Below the pieces are notes generated by a model. It saw only the letters and a program-made list of their open reading frames with translations, was not told where the DNA came from and ran no database searches. A program made the translations under genes and the position numbers. From NCBI RefSeq assembly GCF_034351645.1, contig NZ_CP133782.1, positions 3,415,001 to 3,479,000 on the forward strand: a stretch of 64,000 nucleotides of DNA, written 5' to 3'. The stretch is from Pseudomonas sp. DC1.2. GTDB taxonomy: Bacteria > Pseudomonadota > Gammaproteobacteria > Pseudomonadales > Pseudomonadaceae. Numbering within the stretch: position 1 is the stretch's first letter; every line of letters starts with the position of its first letter. Of the stretch, positions 9,608-17,519 are shown piece after piece.

Positions 9608-9627
9608 GCTCGCCCCGAAGGGCGAGC
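9608..9627 (-). terminator. rbsB-rbsA intercistronic hairpin with UUCG loop
   Basis: On the minus strand the stem GCTCGCCC/GGGCGAGC closes a TTCG tetraloop with a C-G closing pair, a very stable fold. No long T-run follows directly, although a T-run lies just before rbsA. It probably acts as a 3' stabiliser or partial attenuator, keeping the binding protein in excess over the ATPase and permease, as in other binding-protein operons. Confidence 0.75.
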
Positions 9628-9648
9628 ACCGTTGTGCCGTCAGAAGGA

Positions 9649-10605
9649 TTACTTGGTAACCAGCTCTACCGGAGTTTCGATCACGCCGTTGGTGCCGGTG
9701 TCGACTTTCTCACCCTTAAGGATTTTCAACGCAGTCTCGATACCGAACACGGCCTGCTTAGCAGCAAACTGGTCGGCGGTGGCGAGGACGCGACCGTCCT
9801 TGAGCATAGGTTTGATGGCGTTGATATTGTCGTAACCGACGACTTGCACTTTGCCTGCTTTACCCGCTGCACGCACAGCGGATACCGCGCCGACAGCCAT
9901 GCTGTCGTTGCCGGCCAGCAGGGCTTTGACTTGCGGATACTCACTGAGTATCGACGCTGCGACCTTGTTGCCTTTGTCTATTTCCCAGTCGCCAGATTGC
10001 AACGAGACAACCTTGATCTGCGCCGCCTCCATCGCATCCTTGAAGCCAGCGGTACGCTGCTGAGCGTTGGTAGTAGTAGAAACGCCTTCGATAATGCCGA
10101 CCTCATCACCGGCCTTCAGTTGCTTGGCCAAGTACTCTCCCACAAGGCGCGCGCCTTTACGGTTATCCGGGCCTACAAACGGTACGGTGATGTTCTTGCT
10201 CTTAACGACAGCCGGATCGAGTTGATTGTCGATGTTGATCACGGTGATACCGGCATCGATGGCTTTCTTGATCACCGGGACCATAGCCTTGGAGTCCGCA
10301 GGCGCAATGACCAACGCATTAACCTTGGCCAAAATCATTTGTTCAACGATGCGCGTCTGGCCGGCGGTATCCGTCTCATCCTTGATGCCATTGGAGATCA
10401 GATCGAAATCGGCGGAATGGTCTTTCTGATAAGCCTTGGCGCCGTCTTCCATGGTCAGGAAGAACTCGTTGGCCAGCGACTTCATGACCAAGGCGACTTT
10501 AGGTTTCTCAGGAGTGTCGGCGAACGCCGAAGAGAGGGGCAAAGCGGCTGACACGGCAGCCAGCATAGCGACAGCGAGAAAACGTCCAGCGAATGGCAGC
10601 TTCAT
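9649..10605 (-). CDS. rbsB: Ribose ABC transporter, periplasmic binding protein
   Basis: 318 aa. The signal peptide (about residues 1-29, ending SAFA) is followed by a type I sugar-binding fold. Family blocks visible are 'KVALVMKSLANEFFLTMEDGAK' at the mature N-terminus, 'IDNQLDPAVV' and 'VVGYDNINAIKPMLKDGRVLATADQ' near the C-terminus. It delivers ribose to RbsAC. It is the first gene of the operon with the operator and promoter directly upstream. Confidence 0.96.
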   Translation of the reverse strand: MKLPFAGRFLAVAMLAAVSAALPLSSAFADTPEKPKVALVMKSLANEFFLTMEDGAKAYQKDHSADFDLISNGIKDETDTAGQTRIVEQMILAKVNALVIAPADSKAMVPVIKKAIDAGITVINIDNQLDPAVVKSKNITVPFVGPDNRKGARLVGEYLAKQLKAGDEVGIIEGVSTTTNAQQRTAGFKDAMEAAQIKVVSLQSGDWEIDKGNKVAASILSEYPQVKALLAGNDSMAVGAVSAVRAAGKAGKVQVVGYDNINAIKPMLKDGRVLATADQFAAKQAVFGIETALKILKGEKVDTGTNGVIETPVELVTK

Positions 10606-10698
10606 GGGTTCACTCCGATCTTATGATTATTGTGAGCAACGCTTGCGCTGGTGTGGGACTTTTCCCATTGTCGATGGTTCAAGCTATCGGCAGCGCCG

Positions 10699-10712
10699 CG
10701 CAAACGTTTGCG
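10699..10712. promoter_or_regulatory. RbsR operator-like palindrome upstream of rbsB
   Basis: CGCAAACGTTTGCG is a perfect 14-bp palindrome with the central CG typical of LacI-family operators. It lies about 95 bp before the rbsB start on the promoter side. The only LacI-family gene nearby is rbsR, so RbsR binding is the natural inference. Confidence 0.85.
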
Positions 10713-10771
10713 TAGACCGAACTATGCGAACCCTTCCACGATTTGTCAACGATCAGAAACAGCTGACAGCG

Positions 10772-11239
10772 TCACGCTGTCGTATTGACCATCGAACCGG
10801 TATTGGAGCCTTTGGCCATTTCCTTGAACAGAGCCCCGGCCACTTGCAGCAGCGCGCCATTGGTGTCGGCTATTTGCCCTTGAATCGCCATCACCGCACT
10901 GGCCTTGGCTTCCGGCGTCGGATAGGACGCCGCCTGGACTGCCGCCAGTTGCTGCTGTTGCTGACGAAGTTGCTCTTGCAGCTCCTTCATGCGCTGCAGC
11001 AAAACTTTCACGGCAACGCTGGTGTTGTCATTGGAAGAGTTTTCGGCCTGCGCCGTCGAACTGGTATCCAACCCTAGCGCACCGGTTTTGACTTCTTTGC
11101 CCTTGCCGTCGCCTTTTTTCGTGCCTAACGCTTGGGCCGCGGCCTCCTCTGTCGCGGCGCTCAACTCGCGGATAGTCGCAGCGGACTTGCCACCGATAGT
11201 GACGCCCAATGCATTTGGTATACCCACCGATAACGACAT
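10772..11239 (-). CDS. 155-aa protein of unknown function with a Gln-rich coiled coil
   Basis: I do not recognise a family. The N-terminus is rich in small residues (MSLSVGIPNALGVTIGGKSA). The middle is low-complexity (KKGDGKGKEVK), and residues about 80-110 form a Gln-rich coiled coil around LQEQLRQQQQQLAAV. An Ala/Gly-rich helical tail ends the protein. There is no signal peptide or membrane segment. AGGAA lies six bases before the ATG. A terminator-like palindrome lies directly upstream of the ribosome site and is now split by the IS5-family insertion, so the native promoter is probably separated from the gene. The composition is reminiscent of small secreted or structural proteins, but that is only an impression. 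Confidence 0.6.
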   Translation of the reverse strand: MSLSVGIPNALGVTIGGKSAATIRELSAATEEAAAQALGTKKGDGKGKEVKTGALGLDTSSTAQAENSSNDNTSVAVKVLLQRMKELQEQLRQQQQQLAAVQAASYPTPEAKASAVMAIQGQIADTNGALLQVAGALFKEMAKGSNTGSMVNTTA

Positions 11240-11257
11240 GTTGATTCCTGAAAAAAA

Positions 11258-11267
11258 GGTCCTTTAA
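11258..11267 (-). promoter_or_regulatory. Left half of a split leader hairpin
   Basis: GGTCCT plus TTAA here, joined to TTAA plus AGGACC at 12460-12469 beyond the IS, rebuilds GGTCCTTTAAAGGACC, a perfect 16-bp palindrome. On the minus strand it is followed by seven Ts and then the ribosome site of the 155-aa gene. Its original role was probably an intrinsic terminator or attenuator. Confidence 0.7.
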
Positions 11268-12459
11268 GGAAACTCTGAAGAAGACTTCCAAATCTGGTGA
11301 AATACCCGCCTGACACGAACACGACGGTTGAGTCCCGATGAAACAGATGTCCTTCGCCGATGCCGAGTACGCTGGCAAACGTAAGCAGACCCGCCGCGAG
11401 CGCTTCCTGATCGAGATGGATCAGGTCGTGCCCTGGAAGGGCTTGGTTACTTTGATCGAGCCGTATTATCCAAAGGGCGAAGGGGGCCGTGCGGCGTATC
11501 TGTTGATGGTCATGTTGCGCGTTCATTTGATGCAGAACTGGTTCGGCTACAGCGATCCGGCGATGGAAGAATCACTATATGAAACGACGATTCTGCGCCA
11601 GTTCGCGGGCTTGAATCTGGATCGGATTCCCGATGAAACCACGATCCTCAATTTCCGCCGACTGCTGGAGAAGCATGAGCTGGCCGGTGGGATTTTGCAG
11701 GTGATCAATGGCTATTTGGGCGACCGTGGTTTGTTGCTGCGCCAAGGCACCGTGGTCGATGCGACGATCATTCATGCGCCGAGTTCGACCAAGAACAAAG
11801 ACGGAAAACGTGACCCTGAGATGCACCAGACGAAGAAGGGAATTCAATATTTTTTCGGGATGAAAGCGCACATCGGTGTCGATGCCGAATCCGGTTTGGT
11901 ACATAGCGTGGTGGGCACGGCAGCGAATGTGGCGGACGTAACCCAAGTCGATAAGTTACTGCACGGAGAAGAAACTTACGTCTGTGGCGATGCCGGTTAC
12001 ACCGGCGTCGAAAAGCGTCCCGAGCATCAAAATCGCCAAATGATCTGGTCGATTGCCGCTCGGCCCAGCCGTTATAAACAGCATGCAAAGAAGAGCCTGA
12101 TTGGGCGCATGCGTCGCAAAATCGAATACGCGAAAGCGCAGGTGCGGGCCAAGGTTGAGCATCCGTTTCGAGTAATCAAGCGCCAGTTTGGTTATACGAA
12201 AGTACGCTTCCGGGGCCAGCTGAAAAACACTGCGCAACAGACCACGCTGTTTGCTCTGTCGAACCTGTGGATGATGCGAAAACGATTGCTGAATGCAGGA
12301 GAGGTGCGTCTGTAATGCGGAGAATTAGCTCTGAAAAGCGCTTGTTCGCAGAAAAAAGAGAAGCTGAGAAAGAGAAAGGACTGATTTTCGCTTGAGTCGA
12401 CATTTTTTGAGCCTCAAGCAAAAGGGCCGTTAAAAACGCCTGCCTACTTCAGACCTTCC
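11268..12459 (+). mobile_element. Complete IS5-family insertion sequence, 1192 bp
   Basis: The imperfect terminal inverted repeats start GGAAACTCTGAAGAAG on the left and GGAAGGTCTGAAGTAG (reverse complement) on the right. They enclose a single transposase gene. The 4-bp direct repeat TTAA flanks the element on both sides (11264-11267 and 12460-12463), matching the YTAR target of the IS5 subgroup, as does the length. Both ends and the transposase look intact, which suggests a fairly recent insertion. Confidence 0.93.
11338..12315 (+). CDS. IS5-family transposase (DDE)
   Basis: 325 aa, full length for the subgroup. The N-terminal DUF772-like region is followed by the catalytic triad: D in VVDATIIHAPSS, D in VCGDAGYTG, and E in the Y-(2)-R-(3)-E-(6)-K type signature around AKVEHPFRVIKRQFGY. 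No frameshift is seen, so the enzyme is probably active. The gene is read opposite to the 155-aa gene that the element separates from its leader. Confidence 0.96.
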   Translation: MKQMSFADAEYAGKRKQTRRERFLIEMDQVVPWKGLVTLIEPYYPKGEGGRAAYLLMVMLRVHLMQNWFGYSDPAMEESLYETTILRQFAGLNLDRIPDETTILNFRRLLEKHELAGGILQVINGYLGDRGLLLRQGTVVDATIIHAPSSTKNKDGKRDPEMHQTKKGIQYFFGMKAHIGVDAESGLVHSVVGTAANVADVTQVDKLLHGEETYVCGDAGYTGVEKRPEHQNRQMIWSIAARPSRYKQHAKKSLIGRMRRKIEYAKAQVRAKVEHPFRVIKRQFGYTKVRFRGQLKNTAQQTTLFALSNLWMMRKRLLNAGEVRL

Positions 12460-12629
12460 TTAAAGGACCATCGACCTCAGAGCCGATTTCTTTAATGCTG
12501 TTTCTGCACATGACAAGACGGCTAAACAGCAGATGCTGTAGTCCTTTTCGGATAGCCGAACAAAAATCCTACACGCATTCGGAAAACCGGATAGACAAGG
12601 GACAAACACATTCGAGTATTAAAATAATA

Positions 12630-12643
12630 TTGATATAAATCAT
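12630..12643. promoter_or_regulatory. ANR/FNR-like box upstream of the asparaginase gene
   Basis: TTGATATAAATCAT matches the TTGAT-N4-ATCAA consensus at 9 of 10 defined positions. A plausible -10 (TACAAAT near 12680) lies downstream. E. coli ansB is known to be under FNR control, so a link to low oxygen is reasonable. It has not been tested here. Confidence 0.55.
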
Positions 12644-12703
12644 AGTTTTAAAAGTTATCCCTGGAGAAAGTGCGACTGGTACAAATCCTGCTCTTCTCGT
12701 GTA

Positions 12704-12729
12704 CCCCAAGCATTCAGATCTGCTTGGGG
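12704..12729 (+). promoter_or_regulatory. Leader hairpin before the asparaginase gene
   Basis: CCCCAAGCA (12704-12712) pairs perfectly with TGCTTGGGG (12721-12729) around an 8-nt loop, 52 bp before the start codon. No T-run follows, so it is more likely an mRNA stabiliser or regulatory structure than a terminator. Confidence 0.55.
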
Positions 12730-12738
12730 CGTATCTAG

Positions 12739-13875
<1,137 letters not shown>

Positions 13876-13884
13876 TTTGTCCTC

Positions 13885-13906
13885 GCCCGACCGGACCCGG
13901 TCGGGC
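13885..13906 (+). terminator. Hairpin after the asparaginase gene
   Basis: GCCCGACCG/CGGTCGGGC, a 9-bp perfect stem with a GACC loop, starts 9 bp after the stop codon. It lacks a T-run, so termination may be weak or it may be a 3' stabilising stem. Confidence 0.6.
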
Positions 13907-14022
13907 ACTGCACTGACCGCTCACTAGACTGGGGTGAGTGGCCTTCTTCCGATAAAAACTACCGCCGCCTTACACCAAACCGAAAAAACTGCTGTCAGAG
14001 GATTTTCTTGAATTTTAAGCAG

Positions 14023-14063
14023 TTGCGAAATTGCTTACAGTTAAATACTGTATGCACGTACAG
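14023..14063 (+). promoter_or_regulatory. SOS promoter: sigma70 elements overlapped by a LexA box
   Basis: CTGTATGCACGTACAG (14048-14063) matches the LexA pattern CTG-N10-CAG with the usual TACTGTAT left arm. A -35 TTGCGA (14023-14028) and a -10 TACTGT (14046-14051) with 17-bp spacing overlap it, so LexA binding should block transcription. It controls the DUF1654-endonuclease pair. Confidence 0.85.
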
Positions 14064-14081
14064 CTCAATAAGGATAACTCT

Positions 14082-14321
14082 GTGACTAGCACCTCCGCCT
14101 CTCCTGACGTCTATGAACGCATGGGCATGCGCGTTCAAAAAATCATTAACTCCCCCACTGCCCAAAAAGCCAAATCCGCGCTGCTTTTCCGCCTTCCGGA
14201 CGAGCCCGCGAATGAATGGGAACGCCTGCTCGAAGAAATTGACGAGAACGACAATGTCACCCTCGCCTATCGCGACGATGGCGGCGTGCAGATTTTCTGG
14301 GTTGTGCCGAAGGAAGATTGA
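14082..14321 (+). CDS. DUF1654 protein, probably SOS-induced
   Basis: 79 aa from GTG at 14082, which has AAGGA eight bases upstream. The longer frame from 14031 would place the start inside the promoter and LexA box, so it is rejected. The core (YERMGMRVQKIINSPTAQKA to the VQIFWVVPKED end) is the Pseudomonas DUF1654 domain. It is a small soluble protein and its biochemical role is unknown. It ends 4 bp before the endonuclease gene, so the two form an operon. SOS control suggests a part in DNA damage or prophage response. Confidence 0.85.
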   Translation: MTSTSASPDVYERMGMRVQKIINSPTAQKAKSALLFRLPDEPANEWERLLEEIDENDNVTLAYRDDGGVQIFWVVPKED

Positions 14322-14325
14322 GTCA

Positions 14326-15015
14326 ATGAGTGTCCGTTGTTTCGCTTTGCTGTTTCTCTTCATTGCCGTGGGCGCGCAGGCAGGCGCCCCACGCACCTTC
14401 AACGAAGCCAAGAAAGCCGCCTGGAAGTTGTATGCCCCGCAATCCACTGAATTTTATTGCGGCTGCAAATACACCGGTAACAAGGTTGACCTTGCTGCCT
14501 GCGGGTATGTGCCGCGCAAAAGCGCCAAACGGGCCGCGCGGATCGAGTGGGAACACATTGTCCCGGCGTGGCAGATCGGCCATCAGCGTCAGTGCTGGCA
14601 ACAAGGCGGACGCAAGAACTGCACGCGGTACGATCCTACCTATCAAAAAGCTGAAGCTGATCTGCACAACCTGGTGCCGAGCATTGGTGAGGTGAATGGC
14701 GACCGTAGTAACTTCAGTTTTGGCTGGCTGCCGGTGCAGTCGGGGCAATACGGCTCATGCCTGACGCAGGTCGATTTCAAGGCGAAGAAGGTCATGCCTC
14801 GCCCTTCGATTCGCGGCATGATTGCCCGCACGTATTTCTACATGAGCAAGCAATACGGCTTGCAACTGTCTAAGCAGGATCGCCAACTGTTTGAAGCGTG
14901 GGACAAAACGTATCCAGTACAGGCTTGGGAACGGCAGCGCAATCAGAGCGTGGCGTGTGTCATGGGTCGCGGCAACGAGTTTGTGGGACCGGTGAATATG
15001 AAAGCCTGCGGCTGA
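14326..15015 (+). CDS. endA: Endonuclease I (EndA/NucM family), exported
   Basis: 229 aa. The signal peptide (about residues 1-19, ending VGAQA) marks a periplasmic or secreted nuclease that cuts DNA without sequence specificity. The catalytic beta-beta-alpha-metal region is visible: RIEWEHIVPAWQIG with the conserved His, then DLHNLVPSIGEVNGDRSNFSFGW with the metal-binding Asn. Six or more cysteines (CGC, CGY, CW, CT, CL, CV, CG) suggest disulphides. The ATG at 14326, with AAGGAAG upstream, is preferred to in-frame starts inside the preceding gene. It is co-transcribed with DUF1654 from the LexA-box promoter, which is unusual for this nuclease family. Confidence 0.94.
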   Translation: MSVRCFALLFLFIAVGAQAGAPRTFNEAKKAAWKLYAPQSTEFYCGCKYTGNKVDLAACGYVPRKSAKRAARIEWEHIVPAWQIGHQRQCWQQGGRKNCTRYDPTYQKAEADLHNLVPSIGEVNGDRSNFSFGWLPVQSGQYGSCLTQVDFKAKKVMPRPSIRGMIARTYFYMSKQYGLQLSKQDRQLFEAWDKTYPVQAWERQRNQSVACVMGRGNEFVGPVNMKACG

Positions 15016-15134
15016 TCGACGTCGAAACACAACAAGCTCGCGAGATCGCCCCAGGAAATCGACAGTGACTACACGTTAATGCGAGCCACTGTTGAAGCTC
15101 TTTAAGAGGTCCTGAAACGCCTGCAGGAGAGCCG

Positions 15135-15512
15135 TTATTGAGCCGACGGTTGCTCGACAACCAGCGATTCGATATTCATTTTTTTCGCCCGCGCCAATGC
15201 CGCAGTCAAGTCAGCCTGCCTGGCTTGAGCCTCGGCTTTAGAATTGAATGGACCGACCAGAATACGAGCCTTGCCGTTTTCCATGACCACGTTGGAAACG
15301 AAACCATGCTCGATCAACCAACCACTCAGGTCGCTGACTGCCTGGGTGGTTTCGCCCCGCACCTCAAGATGCCACTGCGGAGCTGCCGCAAGAGCAGACG
15401 CTGTTGCCGGCACGGAAATAGCCGGGGTTGACGCCTTGCGGGCGCTCACTTCTTTGCCCTCGCCACATCCCGCCAGCACCAATACTGCGATTACCAAAGC
15501 CATTTTCCGCAC
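15135..15512 (-). CDS. SPOR-domain lipoprotein
   Basis: 125 aa. The lipobox LVLAGC (Cys about residue 16) predicts a lipoprotein anchored in the envelope. After a linker, residues about 45-115 form a SPOR domain (WHLEVRGETT... and RILVGPFNSKAEAQARQADL), which binds glycan strands lacking stem peptides at division sites. It is convergent to the endA gene and divergent from csrA. A cell-envelope or division role is inferred; it has no assigned name. Confidence 0.8.
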   Translation of the reverse strand: MRKMALVIAVLVLAGCGEGKEVSARKASTPAISVPATASALAAAPQWHLEVRGETTQAVSDLSGWLIEHGFVSNVVMENGKARILVGPFNSKAEAQARQADLTAALARAKKMNIESLVVEQPSAQ

Positions 15513-15762
15513 AACGTTTTCCTCTGAATGCTTAAAGTGACAACTTTAACATTCATGAATACTTCCCGAGTGCCGCAAAATGGGCTCAAAACAACGAGAA
15601 TGATGGTTGCTGCCTCTGTATAGTCACGCCTTGGGAATTAATGCAGCATCTGCGCGTCAGAAAGAGGCACCCAAACCGTGAGACTTCGCACTAATCTATA
15701 CGTACCACCGACCTCTGCACTGTCTGAATCAGGTGCCCTACAAAGCAATCAAGGAGAACACC

Positions 15763-15957
15763 ATGCTGATACTCACCCGCAAAGTCGGTGAAAGCATAAA
15801 CATCGGTGATGACATTACGATCACCATTCTGGGCGTTAGCGGCCAGCAAGTCAGGATTGGCATCAACGCTCCAAAAGACGTCGCGGTGCATCGCGAAGAG
15901 ATTTATCAACGTATTCAGGCTGGCCTGACCGCCCCGGACAAGCCGCAAACACCCTGA
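15763..15957 (+). CDS. csrA: Carbon storage / secondary metabolism regulator CsrA (RsmA)
   Basis: 64 aa. RNA-binding translational repressor of the Gac/Rsm pathway, controlled in Pseudomonas by small RNAs of the RsmX/Y/Z type. [20 protein letters not shown] with Arg/Leu at the conserved N-terminus and '[18 protein letters not shown]' (with the key Arg44 equivalent in VHREEI) are canonical. The start at 15763 has AAGGAG eight bases upstream; ten extra codons of open frame precede it and are not used. It stands alone. Pseudomonas usually has two or three paralogues; which one this is cannot be told here. Confidence 0.96.
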   Translation: MLILTRKVGESINIGDDITITILGVSGQQVRIGINAPKDVAVHREEIYQRIQAGLTAPDKPQTP

Positions 15958-16475
15958 ATCCTGTTGCAGTCTGTAGCCAGCCGTTCCCCGTGAACAATGG
16001 CTGGCTCAAGATTCACTCGCTACTCTTCTATAAAGATCCGCCTTCTCTGCTCCCCATTACGTAAAGCTGATACTACCGGCATCTGTCACGCCATGGCTGT
16101 CAGACGATTCTCTTTACGCCTGCGAATCCGGCTATCTAACGCCTAGGCAAATTCCTACCGCGCGCCATGTCTGTGAACGCGATCATGATGAGCCCCCACA
16201 ACAGCGCTTCGCCATGGCTAATGCTCGCAAAGAGCGTCGCCCGACAGACTTCAATACGCTAAGAGTCTGTTCGCCTTGCGCCGTCATACGGTGTAACGCC
16301 GCACCTGAAGTGAACACAAGCCAAGGACCGCTCCGGTGCGATTCGCATTACAGGTTTGTCATTCAACTGTTGGTCGGCTGTCTGGATCGGCTGGTTAATC
16401 TTGGCTCAAGGCCCAGCCACCACCTCGGTAGCCGCCGCAGATTGATCACTGTTCACGCCTTCAGAGAGCCCCATA
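15958..16475. other. 518-bp intergenic region
   Basis: No convincing gene. AGCCAGCC (15975-15982)/GGCTGGCT (15999-16006) forms an 8-bp stem just after csrA and is the likely csrA transcript end, although it has no T-run. An open frame starting at 16214 overlaps the next gene in another frame, lacks a ribosome site and is not supported. The right part should carry the promoter of the DUF2790 gene, possibly a metal-responsive site, but I cannot define one. Confidence 0.45.
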
Positions 16476-16724
16476 ATGAAACTACTTATCCTCGGTTTTG
16501 CCGCCCTCCTCGCTACCGGTTCAGCGTTCGCCACCGCGGCGCCCGTCATTCATGACAAGAGCGACTACTTGGTCCACCTCGACGTCAATAAAGTCTTGAG
16601 TAGCACCGACATCTCGCAACAGTGCGGCATTATCCCCGCTCGGCTGGACTACCTCGACCACCTGGGTCAGGAACATGTTCTGGATTATCAGGTTGAGGGT
16701 ATTGGCTGCACCAACGATCACTGA
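16476..16724 (+). CDS. Small exported DUF2790 protein
   Basis: 82 aa. The signal peptide (about residues 1-19, MKLLILGFAALLATGSAFA) is followed by the DUF2790 core (DYLVHLDVNKVLSSTD..CGIIPARLDYLDHLGQEHVLDYQVEGIGC). Two cysteines in the mature part could bind metal or form a disulphide. It precedes a CopR/CopS-type two-component system, and such proteins are often found next to copper- or heavy-metal-responsive regulators in Pseudomonas. A periplasmic metal-stress role is an inference; the biochemical function is unknown. Confidence 0.82.
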   Translation: MKLLILGFAALLATGSAFATAAPVIHDKSDYLVHLDVNKVLSSTDISQQCGIIPARLDYLDHLGQEHVLDYQVEGIGCTNDH

Positions 16725-16847
16725 TTGCGAATTACCACCGGCGTGTCGCCCAGAGCGCAGTATGCCGATCAGGCTAAACTGAGTAGCCACGCTGGCGTGC
16801 CGAACGGCGCAATAATTTTTCACCGACACTGAGTCAGGCCCATCACC

Positions 16848-17519
16848 ATGAACATTCTCGTCGTTGAAGACGAACCCAAGGCAGGCAATTACTTGCTCAA
16901 TGGCCTGCAGGAACTCGGCTACTCGGTCAGCCTTGCGCGCAATGGCGCAGACGGTCTGCACCTGGCGCTCGAAAACGTCTTCGACGTCATTGTGCTCGAC
17001 GTGATGATGCCGAAAATGGACGGCTGGGAAGTGCTCCGGCGCTTGCGCAAGGAAGCCGATACGCCGGTACTGTTCCTCAGTGCCCGCGACGACATTGCCG
17101 ACCGCATCAAAGGCCTCGAACTGGGTGCGGACGACTACCTGGTCAAACCGTTTTCTTTCGCCGAACTGGTGGCGCGCCTGCGGACCCTGACCCGACGCGG
17201 CCCGTCCCGGGAAGAAGAGCAGTTGCACGTGGCCGACCTGCAAATCGACGTGCTCAAGCGGCGTATCACCCGAGCCGGCGTGCGCATTGCCCTTACCAAC
17301 AAGGAGTTCGCCCTGCTGCATCTGTTCGCCACGCATCTGGGCCAAGTGTTATCACGCTCGCTGATTGCGTCGCGGGTCTGGGACATGAATTTCGACAGCG
17401 ACACCAATGTGGTGGATGTGGCCGTGCGTCGTCTGCGCCTAAAAATAGATGATCCGTTCCAGCTCAAGCTGATCCACAGCGTACGCGGCATCGGCTATCG
17501 CTTTGATACACAGTCATGA
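16848..17519 (+). CDS. OmpR-family response regulator, heavy-metal type (CopR/CusR/IrlR)
   Basis: 223 aa. The receiver domain has phospho-acceptor Asp51 in [15 protein letters not shown], the acidic pair E7-D8 near the N-terminus and the conserved Lys in [17 protein letters not shown]. The C-terminal winged-helix DNA-binding domain ends [22 protein letters not shown]. The linker and the '[30 protein letters not shown]' style are typical of the heavy-metal subgroup. The last four bases overlap the kinase gene. Copper is the likeliest signal, but it is not shown by the sequence. Confidence 0.92.
   Translation: MNILVVEDEPKAGNYLLNGLQELGYSVSLARNGADGLHLALENVFDVIVLDVMMPKMDGWEVLRRLRKEADTPVLFLSARDDIADRIKGLELGADDYLVKPFSFAELVARLRTLTRRGPSREEEQLHVADLQIDVLKRRITRAGVRIALTNKEFALLHLFATHLGQVLSRSLIASRVWDMNFDSDTNVVDVAVRRLRLKIDDPFQLKLIHSVRGIGYRFDTQS

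Noticed and set aside
8401..10551. 716-codon open frame on the plus strand
   Set aside because: It is antisense to rbsA and rbsB, which have clear motifs and codon use. Long antisense frames are common in GC-rich Pseudomonas genes.
16214..16555. 113-codon frame before the DUF2790 gene
   Set aside because: Overlaps the DUF2790 start in another frame and lacks protein character.
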